Made by a program: the position numbers and the translations under genes
Shown here: in pieces, positions 8,383 to 17,508 of the stretch
Layout of the letters: every line of letters begins with the position of its first letter
Position numbering within the stretch: the stretch's first letter is position 1
Notes under the pieces: generated by a model
What the model saw: only the letters and a program-made list of their open reading frames with translations
What the model was told of the DNA's origin: nothing
The model's database searches: none
Source of the DNA: Spirochaetales bacterium
GTDB lineage: Bacteria; Spirochaetota; Spirochaetia; SZUA-6; JAFGRV01
Assembly (NCBI GenBank): GCA_016930085.1
Contig: JAFGHO010000128.1
Coordinates: forward strand, 1 to 58,714
Direction: 5' to 3'
DNA length: 58,714 bases

Positions 8383-9756
8383 CTATACAAGCCTTATTCT
8401 CTTCCACGTCCCTCCCCTGAACCGTACGACCAGAAGACAACCCAGTGAAATAACAAAAAAGATAAAGAAAATCCAAATAACGACGGGTTGAAAACTGAAC
8501 ACCTTGATCATAAAAAACGAGATTACGGCCATTATCCAATGTGCCGTTACCGTCGCCCGCATAATCCAGTGCGTATCACCCGCTCCCTTGAGTGCACCGC
8601 TGGTAACAAGCTGTGTCGCGTCTGCGAGGGTATAAAATGCGGCAAGACGGAGCATCACTTCGGCAAGGGACACCACATTCCCCTGAAACGCCGATGCCGC
8701 TTCCGGCAAAAAGACACGGACAAGAAAGGGGGCCCCAAAGACAAACAGAAGCATCATGCTTCCCGCATACACCCAGGCAACCCTCAATGCCAGCCATGTT
8801 GCCTTTTCCGCTCCCTTGATATCTCCGGCGCCCATGTGCCGGCCGACCACACTTGTCGTGGCCATATTGAGTCCAACCATCGGAATAAAAGCAACCATGT
8901 CATAATTGAAGGTAATGGTCACGGCGGCAGCGACATCCTCACTCACCGAATGAAACAATTGAAGAAAGAGATTGAATGCAAAAACATTGAGAAACCCTTC
9001 GATCCCTGACGGAAAACCATAGTATAGCAGCTTTTTGAGAAGCGGAATATCGGGTTTCCAGTTCCGGCTTGTCTTGAAGCAATGCCGGTAATGCCTACTC
9101 AAGTAGACGACGATAAGTATTCCCGCGGAGACGATGTTTCCCCCGATCGTCCCGATCGCCGCGCCGATTATTTCAAGTCTCGGAAAAAACAACTTCCCGA
9201 AGATGAGGAGGTAATTCAACGGAATATTGACGCACATCCCGATGATACTGGCGGTCATGACGATCCGGGTTTTACCGATACCGATAAAAAATCCCGCCAG
9301 CGAGTTACGCAGGAGACTGAAGAGTGACCCGAAAATGAGAACGGAAAAATAGGAATATTCGAGTAATACCTGGCTATCGGTATGACCGACCACGATAAAG
9401 AGATGTTTCACAAGCGGTGAGGCGAATATGAGAACCGGATAACCGGCAAAGGAAAGGTATACGGCCTGGGCAAGCGCACTGGAACATCTCGTTCTCAAAT
9501 TCGCTCCATAGTACTGTGCGACAATTGCGTTCACATACCCCGTTATGCCCAGAAACAGTGATATAATGACAAAAGAAGTAAGCCCCCCGCTCATCGCGGG
9601 CGCTATATATTCCGTACCGAGTCTGGAAAGAAACAACCTGTCGACAAAAAGCATGACCGTGTCGGTTCCCTGTGATATAATCATTGGAAATGAGATCGAG
9701 AGGAGAAAGGCGAGGTCGCTTTTCGTTTTCAGGGCCGTTGCTTTGTTTTCCATCAT
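8383..9756 (-). CDS. MATE-family multidrug/cation exporter
   Basis: Inner-membrane secondary transporter of 457 residues with about twelve hydrophobic segments arranged as two homologous halves, as in NorM/DinF proteins. It starts near SFPMIISQGTDTV, equivalent to the conserved first MATE helix, and has paired internal segments such as NIPLNYLLIFG and VGRHMGAGD. MATE proteins export drugs or metabolites in exchange for Na+ or H+; the substrate cannot be read from sequence. Two tandem ATG codons start it and no strong ribosome site is visible. It stands alone between the ATP-grasp operon and the iron operon. Confidence 0.9.
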   Translation of the reverse strand: MMENKATALKTKSDLAFLLSISFPMIISQGTDTVMLFVDRLFLSRLGTEYIAPAMSGGLTSFVIISLFLGITGYVNAIVAQYYGANLRTRCSSALAQAVYLSFAGYPVLIFASPLVKHLFIVVGHTDSQVLLEYSYFSVLIFGSLFSLLRNSLAGFFIGIGKTRIVMTASIIGMCVNIPLNYLLIFGKLFFPRLEIIGAAIGTIGGNIVSAGILIVVYLSRHYRHCFKTSRNWKPDIPLLKKLLYYGFPSGIEGFLNVFAFNLFLQLFHSVSEDVAAAVTITFNYDMVAFIPMVGLNMATTSVVGRHMGAGDIKGAEKATWLALRVAWVYAGSMMLLFVFGAPFLVRVFLPEAASAFQGNVVSLAEVMLRLAAFYTLADATQLVTSGALKGAGDTHWIMRATVTAHWIMAVISFFMIKVFSFQPVVIWIFFIFFVISLGCLLVVRFRGGTWKRIRLV

Positions 9757-9856
9757 AACGGATATTTCATTTTAAAAAATAATATTTATACGCTCGGAAA
9801 TCCGGACGCACGGAAAAAGTCTGGTCTTTCATGCCTGCTACTGATCACGTCCGGTC

Positions 9857-10774
9857 TTACGTGCCGGACAGGGTAAAGGCGATAATTTCACCGGCGACGG
9901 CTTTTACCACGGCATCGGGGACGCCGTCTTCATGTTTCGATTTCGGCCGCATATCGCATGAGGGGTTCACATAATCGATGATGACAAATTGGTTGTTTTT
10001 ATTTTTAGTGATTTCTGTTGAAAAAAATTGCAGATCGCAGATCCGCGCAATTTTCTCGACGATTGTAAACAACTCGTGTAATTGATAGGTTTCGATTTCT
10101 TCGGGCAGGAGTTCTTCGTAGATGTGGGATGTGTCATTCCACCAGACACAATGTATGGCTCCGCAGCAATAGAACCCCCTGAACCAGAATCGTTTTCCAT
10201 CGGCTTCATAGGGAATAATTTTTTCCTGCAGCAGGTATTTATCGGATTTGAACTCCTGACGTGCCATTAAAATATCGTATAAACGTTCGGCACCGTCGAC
10301 GATACCGATACCACCCCCGGTAATCACCGCCGGTTTGATGATGAACGGATGGCCCAACCGATAGAGATCCTCGAGGGAGAGATAACATTTTTCCTTTGAA
10401 TCATATGGCGGAAGAATGATCGTAAAGGGGGTGATCAGGTGATGGGATATAAACTCGAGATGCATCGTCGCCTTGTCCAGCGCCCATTCGATCTTGTGGA
10501 CCGGGTCCAGCACGCGGATATGTTTCCCCGCGGCGAGGTGCTGCAGTCCGATAAACGATGGGGTTGTATCCGATGCACGATCGATATAAAAATCAAAGGA
10601 AACCTTATCCTGTTGAAGCAGGGTGTAGACATCGTCGAGATTTTTCGGATGGATATAATAGGCCGAAAGCCCGCGGTCTGCGGCGGCGGCCTCGATCATA
10701 TGAAAGAAATCCAGATCATACTCCCAGTCGGAAGCCATTGCGATGTGATAATGATTCGGGTTGCCGTTTTTCAT
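9857..10774 (-). CDS. ATP-grasp enzyme, RimK/peptide-ligase like
   Basis: Soluble enzyme of 305 residues with an ATP-grasp layout. The N-terminal domain (about 1-115) holds DKATMHLEF, where a catalytic domain of this fold normally begins. Next comes HPFIIKPAVITGGGIGI, with the nucleotide-binding Lys and Gly-rich loop, then LLQEKI with the Glu that contacts the base. The metal-binding end is FVIIDYVNPSCDMRP, where the usual Asp/Asn pair is recognisable. ATP-grasp ligases join a carboxylate to an amine or thiol through an acyl phosphate. It follows the GNAT gene by 15 bases and is the third gene of a likely operon. The substrate is unknown. Confidence 0.8.
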   Translation of the reverse strand: MKNGNPNHYHIAMASDWEYDLDFFHMIEAAAADRGLSAYYIHPKNLDDVYTLLQQDKVSFDFYIDRASDTTPSFIGLQHLAAGKHIRVLDPVHKIEWALDKATMHLEFISHHLITPFTIILPPYDSKEKCYLSLEDLYRLGHPFIIKPAVITGGGIGIVDGAERLYDILMARQEFKSDKYLLQEKIIPYEADGKRFWFRGFYCCGAIHCVWWNDTSHIYEELLPEEIETYQLHELFTIVEKIARICDLQFFSTEITKNKNNQFVIIDYVNPSCDMRPKSKHEDGVPDAVVKAVAGEIIAFTLSGT

Positions 10775-10789
10775 GACACCGTTACCATT

Positions 10790-11314
10790 TTACAAGACCT
10801 TGACAAAAATGACCTTGGAGTCGCCATCCCGGTAAAAATCCTTTAAAACGGCATCCTCTTTGTATCCCTTGTTTCGATAAAAGCACCGTGTCGGTTCGTA
10901 AGGGGCGGTCGAAGATGTTTCTATGTATATTCGTTCCCCGCCCATACCACGAATCTTCGCTTCCGTTTCACGTATCAGAATCGTCCCGATTTTCCTGCCT
11001 TGAAGCGCTTTATCAACGACAATCCAGTAAAGGTCGTAACGATTTTTGGTAAAGGGAACGGGACCGTATATAGTGAAACCATTCACCCTTCCTGAAATTT
11101 CGGAAAAGAGAAAATGATAACCGCTCGCATGTCCTTTCACCAGCCATTCATCCAGCAATTCGACCGCGATCGCAACCTCATCCTCCCGGAAAACACCTGA
11201 TCCGCGTGCCAGACTCCGGATCGTCTCCCTGTCCATTTCTATCGGGGTATCCCGCAGTACTATCTCCGGCCCTATATCCGTTTGATTATTTTTTGAATTA
11301 CCGCAAGACCGCAT
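10790..11314 (-). CDS. GNAT acetyltransferase within an ATP-grasp operon
   Basis: GNAT-fold N-acyltransferase of 174 residues. The acetyl-CoA-binding motif is visible as LQGRKIGTILIRETE, followed by the beta5/alpha4 region and a final CFYRNKGYKED segment typical of GNATs. AAAGGA lies nine bases before the ATG. The start overlaps the end of the upstream D-Ala-D-Ala-ligase-like gene by 17 bases, and the next ATP-grasp gene follows by 15 bases. The three genes are therefore almost certainly one transcript. It may acylate an amino acid or peptide made or used by the two ligases; that is inference. Confidence 0.85.
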   Translation of the reverse strand: MRSCGNSKNNQTDIGPEIVLRDTPIEMDRETIRSLARGSGVFREDEVAIAVELLDEWLVKGHASGYHFLFSEISGRVNGFTIYGPVPFTKNRYDLYWIVVDKALQGRKIGTILIRETEAKIRGMGGERIYIETSSTAPYEPTRCFYRNKGYKEDAVLKDFYRDGDSKVIFVKVL

Positions 11315-12287
11315 ACGCTATCGTCCTTTCGACAAACTTGTTTATCGTCAACCCCGACCTGTGCAAGGCGGCAACGAATCCGCTGTCCTGTGTCAGGCAG
11401 GGGTTCGCATTTATTTCCAACACCCACGGACGGTTGTTTTCATCGATCCGGAAATCGATCCTCGCATACCCGCGTAAGGAAAACAGACGCCAGCATCGAC
11501 GGCATATCGCTTTTACATCGGCGATCATCGACTCATCATCTGAGCTAAACTCGAAGGAACGCCGGGTGTTTTGATATTCGTAGGAGGTTTCCTCCCATTT
11601 CGAACAATACCCGACAATCTTCGGTTTACCCTCGGGATAGCCGGTAAAGAGAATTTCAGCGGGCTCGAGTATCCTGGGAGCCGATGAATCCTGGATGATG
11701 GAGATATTAATTTCCCTGCCGTCCATGTAGGCTTCGATAAACCATGGATAAAAAGCGGGATTGAAATCTAATGAAGCGAGTCTCTTTTGAAGGTCCTCTT
11801 TCGAGAAAAAGACCGAATGATCGTCGAGGCCTATCGAAGCATGTTCCCATACCGATTTGATAATATAGGGCGGATCGAAAAGCGCGTCAATGTCAATGTC
11901 CTTCGTAAGCGGGACCCATGACGGTGTCGGAATATCATGCACCGACATGATGTCTTTCGCTATGAGTTTGTTCGATGTCAGCATGATCGCTTCCGACCCG
12001 CATCCGGTATAGGGGATTCCCAGTTCGTCGAGAATCGAGGGGATAAAAACAATATAGTGGCCTTTGTTTCCGATTGATTCTACCAGATTAAAGGCGACAA
12101 ACGGTTCGCATTCACGAAGCGCTTCGACGACACGGTCGAGACAAAGGGTGACCGGAATACGCGTCACACGATAACCGAGTTCTTCGAGGATTGCGGATAT
12201 CGATGCTGTCTGAAGGAGGACGTCTTTTTCATCTGCACGGGCGTCGGGCTCGACGTCACCGTACAAAACAGCGACATGATTGTTCAC
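11298..12287 (-). CDS. D-alanine-D-alanine-ligase-like ATP-grasp protein
   Basis: Cytoplasmic ATP-grasp ligase of 329 residues related to Ddl. A Rossmann-like N-terminal domain (1-110) carries FNLVESIGNKG, close to the Ddl segment. TGCGSEAIMLTSNKL follows, then the ATP-binding YIIKSVWEHASIGL loop and the C-terminal FRIDENNRPWVLEINANPCLT, with metal ligands Glu and Asn. The usual Ddl Ser-Lys-Tyr active-site set is not obvious, so it may use amino acids other than D-Ala. The start codon is GTG at 12287; no ATG with a better site is available. It is the first gene of a three-gene operon with a GNAT and a second ATP-grasp enzyme. Confidence 0.85.
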   Translation of the reverse strand: MNNHVAVLYGDVEPDARADEKDVLLQTASISAILEELGYRVTRIPVTLCLDRVVEALRECEPFVAFNLVESIGNKGHYIVFIPSILDELGIPYTGCGSEAIMLTSNKLIAKDIMSVHDIPTPSWVPLTKDIDIDALFDPPYIIKSVWEHASIGLDDHSVFFSKEDLQKRLASLDFNPAFYPWFIEAYMDGREINISIIQDSSAPRILEPAEILFTGYPEGKPKIVGYCSKWEETSYEYQNTRRSFEFSSDDESMIADVKAICRRCWRLFSLRGYARIDFRIDENNRPWVLEINANPCLTQDSGFVAALHRSGLTINKFVERTIAYAVLR

Positions 12288-12314
12288 CTGAGTTCACCAT
12301 TCCCGGTGAATCAC

Positions 12315-12343
12315 ATGGTAGCCGTTTTTCAAACCTCTGTCAA
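12315..12343 (-). promoter_or_regulatory. sigma70 promoter of the ATP-grasp/GNAT operon
   Basis: TTGACA (12338-12343, minus strand) is followed after 17 bases by TACCAT (12315-12320), 28 bases before the GTG start. The -35 element begins just past the T-run of the upstream gene's terminator, so termination and re-initiation lie back to back. Confidence 0.6.
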
Positions 12344-12348
12344 TCATG

Positions 12349-12387
12349 AAAAAAGAAAACCGGCATCCACGGGCGAATGCCGGTTTT
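12349..12387 (-). terminator. intrinsic terminator of the dockerin-GH12 gene
   Basis: A perfect 11-bp stem (12377-12387 with 12356-12366, AAAACCGGCAT type) has a ten-base loop and is followed on the minus strand by CTTTTTT. It lies ten bases after the GH12 stop codon at 12398. It should insulate the downstream ATP-grasp operon from read-through. Confidence 0.92.
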
Positions 12388-12397
12388 CCGGTATCTG

Positions 12398-13618
12398 CTA
12401 GTTACAGGAATAGCTGTTACAGATAAACTCCAGGTTACCCGGTGAAGAGGTAATCTCGAAACCAAACTGGACCCTGTTGACGATCACATCGCCGAACCAC
12501 CCCTGATCCCTTATCCATTCCAGAAGCGCCTTGATATTGACGGTGCCCGAGGTGGTGTTTGCCGTTCTGACGAATGAAATAACCGTAAAACCGATATTTC
12601 CCTTGTAGATGTTCCATGTATGTCCCCCGACACTTTTATTTGTCGCCTCCGGTATCGGTGTTCCGTCATCGTCCCAGCCGCCGGCAATCGGTCCGACGGC
12701 GCCCGTCTTGTTCATCCATATCATGATTTCAAACTGATCTCCGCCGGCCCAGACATCGTATGTCGTGGCGTACGCCCCGCTTCCCGGTACGGTCACGTTA
12801 AAACTGCTCGAGAGGCTTCCTATCGCGCTCAGGCTTTTTTCGATATTCTTTGACACATTCGGATACGACTTGACGCCGCTCGTTGAGGGATGATCCGCTT
12901 CGACACCCCAGTTGCTGTAGGATTCCGCCCAGATACATTGCGTTCCGGCACCGTCGCCCCAGATGTTGTTGTAGATGGTGTACCCCCCGTTTTCCCAGTC
13001 GTCCCACTCGCCGCAGGCGACCCACGGGCCTTCACCCATTCTGCACTCGTCGTTGCACGTCCCGATCAGGACCCAGGTATCGTATTCACTCGTCGAATAT
13101 TCTTCCGGATTCTGATCGTATGAAAAATAGCTGTTCCTGTACAGATTGCAGTTATACTGGACGAGGGTCCCGGATTCGTCATAGACGACGTTCGAGTTCC
13201 AGACCGGATACCCCGCGCAGCTTACTCCTGAACCGGACGGCGTGGATCCTGGGTCCGGTGTGGGAGCGGCGGTGACTGTTTCCGTCGGCGTGGGTGCCGG
13301 GGTATCGGTTGCGAATGCCGTCGGTTCAGGGGTTGTGTCGCAGGATAATGAATCGATGAGTCCGACATAGTATTGCGCGATCAACAAGGCGTCCACGATA
13401 TCGACGGCCCCGCTGCAATTTGTGTCCGCCCTGTCGCGTTCGAAAGGCGAGGGATTCAATCCCACATAATACTGTGCCACAAGGAGGGCATCGACGATAT
13501 TGATCGTGTTATCGCCGTTAACATCGCCCGGCGTTTGTGCCGAGAGCCCGGTCGCGAAAAAAAGTAAAAGCGCGCAGACGATTCCCGGACATTTATTGGT
13601 AAACGTGTTGTTCCTCAT
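12398..13618 (-). CDS. secreted dockerin-CBM-GH12 endoglucanase
   Basis: Modular secreted hydrolase of about 406 residues. Signal peptide, then an N-terminal dockerin with two NIVDALL(V/I)AQYYVGL-type repeats, then a Thr/Pro-rich linker. Next comes a small Trp/Tyr-rich module (PVWNSNVVY to YDTWVLIG) resembling CBM5/12 carbohydrate binders, and last a GH12 domain. The GH12 part shows YNNIWGDGAG, the nucleophile region FEIMIW and the acid/base region FGFEI. Start at 13618 because GGAG lies seven bases upstream; the longer frame to 13666 lacks a site. The domain order is reversed relative to the GH12 gene at 2241-3734. A clear intrinsic terminator follows. Confidence 0.92.
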   Translation of the reverse strand: MRNNTFTNKCPGIVCALLLFFATGLSAQTPGDVNGDNTINIVDALLVAQYYVGLNPSPFERDRADTNCSGAVDIVDALLIAQYYVGLIDSLSCDTTPEPTAFATDTPAPTPTETVTAAPTPDPGSTPSGSGVSCAGYPVWNSNVVYDESGTLVQYNCNLYRNSYFSYDQNPEEYSTSEYDTWVLIGTCNDECRMGEGPWVACGEWDDWENGGYTIYNNIWGDGAGTQCIWAESYSNWGVEADHPSTSGVKSYPNVSKNIEKSLSAIGSLSSSFNVTVPGSGAYATTYDVWAGGDQFEIMIWMNKTGAVGPIAGGWDDDGTPIPEATNKSVGGHTWNIYKGNIGFTVISFVRTANTTSGTVNIKALLEWIRDQGWFGDVIVNRVQFGFEITSSPGNLEFICNSYSCN

Positions 13619-13878
13619 ACGATACTCCTTTTTTCTCTTTGAACATACCTTAACAATACAAATCATAGGTCATCTTCAGTATATCACATATCCCTTTGAA
13701 ACCTATCAGTGAATTTCATTATTTTTGTATAGGAAATTTCTCTGTATGATTTGTCGACAAAAATAATGCGGAATGCCGTTTTTCCTGTTCACGACCTCAA
13801 ATTTATTCTTTCTGTCATTGAATTAACAAGAAATATGTATTATTTTCTCATCAGATATTAATCATTGTGAGGTCTGTC

Positions 13879-14970
13879 GTGAAAAAAGCCGTCATTTTAC
13901 TCGTCCTGATACTGGCTTATCCCCTCTGTGCCGAGAATAAGCCGATTGTCACGGTCATGGATTTCACCACGTCCGGTGTTTCCAAAAGCGAGATGAGATC
14001 GATCATCTCCTTTCTTTCGTCCGCCCTGTTCAAGACGGATAAATTCATCCTCATCGATATCCAGGAACGTGATTCACTGCTGCGTGAAATGGAGTTCTCC
14101 ATAAGCGGTTGTTCGGATGAAACATGCCTTCTTGAAATCGGAAAACTCCTTTCCGCCGAATACATCGTGACGGGGAATATCGGAAAGGTGGGCTCCAGGT
14201 ACCTTGTCACCATCAAGCTGCTTCAAACGGAAACGGGCAGGACAATGAATACCGTCGAAGGGGTGTATGCTGGCATCGACGAGATCGTCGACGACCTCTA
14301 CAAACTCGCCGAACGCCTTTCCGGCGGGGAGACAAAAGCGATCGCTTCGGAAACGAAGGAGGATGAAAAAACAAAACCGGATAAAACAGTAAAATCGGAC
14401 GAAAAAAAGAAGACGAACCCGGACATTGTTCCGGACGGCGATGCTTTCAGGAAAGATACGGAATCGCGCTCGCCCGCCATGGCCGTCGGCTGCGGGGCAG
14501 GTGTCACGATCCCGTTCGGAGACCTCAACACCGCCCTGGGCATTACCGTTACTCCCCTCGCCTACCTCGATTTCCTCTCCGAACTGGGATGGGCCACCTT
14601 CGGATACGGGCTGCTCTTCGGTTTCCAGTACCACCATACGACAGACGATTATCCCGATCCGTTTTATGAGTATGGACTGACATCACTGCCCGTCGCCTTC
14701 CATATCCGGCTGAGTTTTGATATCGCCGCGCCCTTCTTTCTCGCCTGCGACGTTTCAGCGGGGTTTACGGTCAATGATATACAATACGAATCCGGCGAAG
14801 TGGATGATCTTGTGACGACGAAACTATTCGCGAGTCCCGGCGTCAGTGCCGGGGTGGCGATAGGAAACGATTTCTTTCTTTATCTCTACAATAATATTAT
14901 CGCTATCGCCTTTGACAACTCCGCTTATTTCGCATATTCTGCGGGTCTCGCAGTCCAGCTGAACTATTAA
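13879..14970 (+). CDS. CsgG/LpoB-like N-domain protein with barrel-like C-terminal half
   Basis: Secreted or outer-membrane protein of about 363 residues. The signal peptide ends near LCAEN. Residues about 20-130 have the alternating pattern of the CsgG/FlgO/LpoB fold (VTVMDFTTSGVS, LLSAEYIVTGNIGKVG), common in spirochaete envelope proteins. A charged Lys/Glu/Asp linker of about 50 residues follows. The rest is Gly/aromatic beta-strand-rich and could be a small outer-membrane barrel. The GTG at 13879 is preferred over the in-frame GTG at 13867, because GAGG lies six bases before it. The next gene follows by 14 bases with its own AAGGAG, so the pair is probably an operon. Function unknown. Confidence 0.72.
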   Translation: MKKAVILLVLILAYPLCAENKPIVTVMDFTTSGVSKSEMRSIISFLSSALFKTDKFILIDIQERDSLLREMEFSISGCSDETCLLEIGKLLSAEYIVTGNIGKVGSRYLVTIKLLQTETGRTMNTVEGVYAGIDEIVDDLYKLAERLSGGETKAIASETKEDEKTKPDKTVKSDEKKKTNPDIVPDGDAFRKDTESRSPAMAVGCGAGVTIPFGDLNTALGITVTPLAYLDFLSELGWATFGYGLLFGFQYHHTTDDYPDPFYEYGLTSLPVAFHIRLSFDIAAPFFLACDVSAGFTVNDIQYESGEVDDLVTTKLFASPGVSAGVAIGNDFFLYLYNNIIAIAFDNSAYFAYSAGLAVQLNY

Positions 14971-14984
14971 CGAAGGAGAGACGC

Positions 14985-16163
14985 ATGGTCAAATATATTC
15001 TTTTTTTGGCGATCGTTTTTGTAATATTGACAGGATGTCCCTATTTCGATCCCATGCACGGCATCAAAATTCTTTCCTACGGCGGAAGCTATACCCTGCC
15101 GTCTTCCGGAAGCGTCTCGAGGATCCTCTGTGAAAAAGGGCATTGGAGCTACAACAATGCCGCAGCACGGGGGGATAATGTCTATGTGGTGTATTACGAT
15201 GAAATAAAAGACGGCCTCATCCTCACCAGATCGAAGGACCGGGGGGTGAATTGGAGCGCCGCGGTACTCGATTCCTCTTCAAGGGCGGCAACTCTCATCA
15301 ATATGTCCGAAGTCGAGGGTGTGTTGTATATCGCCTTCAACAGCGGCGACCGTCTCGTCGCCATGGTCTCCTATGACGGGGGGGATTCCGTCCGGAGGTG
15401 CGATATCGGTGCTTACCTTACGAGCGGCGACGGGTATCCGGGGATTACCGGTTACGGCGACAATGTCTACATAAGCTACTGTAACGCGCACAATGACACG
15501 GAGGACATCTGTGACATCATGTGCGCATGGTCGGAGGACAGGGGGCTTACCTTCACAACGGTTGCCGCCGCGGCGGACATTCCCGGCTTCTCTTCACCCT
15601 CCTCGATCGCCTACAGTACGTTAAACGATGACGTTCATATCGTCTTCAGGGGAACAGATGATTATATACACCACACGTATTCCGCGGATCTCGAAACGTG
15701 GGAAGCGCCGTCTCAGATATCGACGACTCCAATTCAATCGTGCAAGGCGATCATCGATGACGGCGGCGTTATCCATGTCGCTGTTGCGGGAGGCGGGGGT
15801 GCGTTGTATTTTTATTCCGGTAATAATGGCGGTACATGGACCGGACCTGCTAATATTAATGGGGATGCTGTATATTCGACGGATATTTCCATGACGCTGG
15901 AAGAAGGCGGCCTGCATGCAGCCTATTACCTTGCAGGCGCTAAAGAATTCAGATACTCGAAAAGGCCCGTTTCTACATGGAACGCGGTTACCGTGGATTT
16001 GGAGTCCTCGGCCGGCTCCGGCACCGGGAGGCTTTGTTCGGTCGCGGCGTCAGGCAGCCTCGTCGTCGTCACCTATGTCGATGACGGCGATAATCCGGAC
16101 GACGACGACGACAACAGGCTGAGGCTCGCCGTTTCGACGAACGGCGGCGAGACCTTCGACTGA
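14985..16163 (+). CDS. lipoprotein with sialidase-like/BNR beta-propeller
   Basis: Predicted lipoprotein of 392 residues with lipobox ILTGC (Cys at residue 18). The body has repeated blades marked by SKDRGVNWS, SYDGGDSV, SEDRGLTFT, SGNNGGTWT and STNGGETF, the Asp-box pattern of sialidase-type propellers. It ends abruptly after a run of Asp residues and the last Asp-box. Catalytic sialidase residues are not evident, so binding or scaffold function is as likely as hydrolysis. It is preceded by AAGGAG and follows the CsgG-like gene by 14 bases. Its end faces the outer-membrane-barrel gene 12 bases away on the other strand. Confidence 0.78.
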   Translation: MVKYILFLAIVFVILTGCPYFDPMHGIKILSYGGSYTLPSSGSVSRILCEKGHWSYNNAAARGDNVYVVYYDEIKDGLILTRSKDRGVNWSAAVLDSSSRAATLINMSEVEGVLYIAFNSGDRLVAMVSYDGGDSVRRCDIGAYLTSGDGYPGITGYGDNVYISYCNAHNDTEDICDIMCAWSEDRGLTFTTVAAAADIPGFSSPSSIAYSTLNDDVHIVFRGTDDYIHHTYSADLETWEAPSQISTTPIQSCKAIIDDGGVIHVAVAGGGGALYFYSGNNGGTWTGPANINGDAVYSTDISMTLEEGGLHAAYYLAGAKEFRYSKRPVSTWNAVTVDLESSAGSGTGRLCSVAASGSLVVVTYVDDGDNPDDDDDNRLRLAVSTNGGETFD

Positions 16164-16175
16164 CACGTCTTTCTC

Positions 16176-17489
16176 CTAAAAATAATAGACCGCCTTTATT
16201 TCCGCCATATGGGAAGCCGGGCTGAGTGAGGCTTCGTTGATTCTGTTCCCGTCAAAATCGAAAAGCCCCGTGTAGCCCGCCGTCACCGTGAGGTTTCCCG
16301 TCACCGACACCGAAAACGCGGGAAGCACGTTCAGCATCAGGCCGTCAGGTGAAAAGATGACCGTGAGCTCCGCGTCCGAGTCGATGTCATAAAGGGGGTA
16401 CTCGAGGCGGCAGAGGATGTAATGCCTGTTGATATAGCCGGGGACGATCATCCCGATCTGGGTTGCCGACGGCGCCCCGGCCGCTCCTACCGCCGCCTCA
16501 ACAATCTCCTCGTAATCGGTCTTTTCCTTTTCACTCATTCCCTCGCCATTGTAGAAGTATTCCAGAACGAGTGCCGTCTCGCCGGGAAAGACATATTCGA
16601 TACCGGCAAGACCGGAAAAGACCGCTTCAGTCTTTACGGCCGGCTCCGCGGACGGCAGGTCATAGTAACGTTTCCTGCTTCCGAACCTGAGCGCCGCCTC
16701 TCCGTAAACGCCGATATCGAAGACGTTCGCCTTGATGCCGCAGCCCAGGGCGGAAGGTACCCCGTCCTCCCCCTCATGCCCGTCGTACTCGTACAAGCCG
16801 TTCAGCACCATCTCGACATCCGGGAAACGGAGGGTGTTTTCACTCACTATCGCCGCATCCCGGAAATCGATGCCGCCCGGTGTATCGCCGCTTATGATGC
16901 AGCTTATTGACGTCGAGGCGGTGTTGTCTGCCGTGAGCGTGGCCTTTATACCGTCCACTCCCATAAGTTCCGCTTCCGGTGAGTACGGATTTTTGATCGG
17001 ATTGGCAAAATCGATGGGATTCCACCCGTACCCGTACCCCGTATACATCTGCTGCCTTCCCGCGCACAGCCTGACGGCATCCCCCGCGTAAAAAGCGACA
17101 TTCGCGCGAATCACTTCGACCGTCCCGAACGACGCACCCAGAAACGGGAGTGTTTCGGAAACGGCGGCGGTCTGTGCAGGATCTCCTGCCGCGGCCGCGA
17201 AAAGGGCTTCGGCGATGCGGTAGGTATCGAAGGCGCACCAGAGGGAAAAGGTCGAAAGCGATGCCTCGTCGCTTCCGTCGAGCTTCGCCGTTATCGTATG
17301 GGAAAGGGAAAGGTCTTTCACCCCCGCATAATTACCGGGATTGATCAGGGTGTCGAATCGTTCGTCGTTGTAGGGAAATGCCAGGTACGAAGTCAGCGAC
17401 AGGGTAAGATCGCCCGAAAATCCGACATCGGCATATATGAATGAGACCGATATAACGGCCAGAAATATCGTTGCGGCAGTTCGTTTCAT
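16176..17489 (-). CDS. outer-membrane beta-barrel protein of the MMPL operon
   Basis: Secreted protein of 437 residues with a signal peptide (cleavage near FIYADVGF). Alternating hydrophobic/polar strands run throughout, and the C-terminal residue is Phe after KAVYY, a typical BAM-recognised barrel ending. A PYNDERF loop and GYGYGWNPIDFANP motif resemble porin-like proteins found beside MMPL exporters. It is the last gene of a five-gene operon, 19 bases after the LolA-like gene, and probably supplies the outer-membrane step or receives its cargo. Confidence 0.75.
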   Translation of the reverse strand: MKRTAATIFLAVISVSFIYADVGFSGDLTLSLTSYLAFPYNDERFDTLINPGNYAGVKDLSLSHTITAKLDGSDEASLSTFSLWCAFDTYRIAEALFAAAAGDPAQTAAVSETLPFLGASFGTVEVIRANVAFYAGDAVRLCAGRQQMYTGYGYGWNPIDFANPIKNPYSPEAELMGVDGIKATLTADNTASTSISCIISGDTPGGIDFRDAAIVSENTLRFPDVEMVLNGLYEYDGHEGEDGVPSALGCGIKANVFDIGVYGEAALRFGSRKRYYDLPSAEPAVKTEAVFSGLAGIEYVFPGETALVLEYFYNGEGMSEKEKTDYEEIVEAAVGAAGAPSATQIGMIVPGYINRHYILCRLEYPLYDIDSDAELTVIFSPDGLMLNVLPAFSVSVTGNLTVTAGYTGLFDFDGNRINEASLSPASHMAEIKAVYYF

Positions 17490-17508
17490 ATCGGTGTTCC
17501 TCCTCCCG

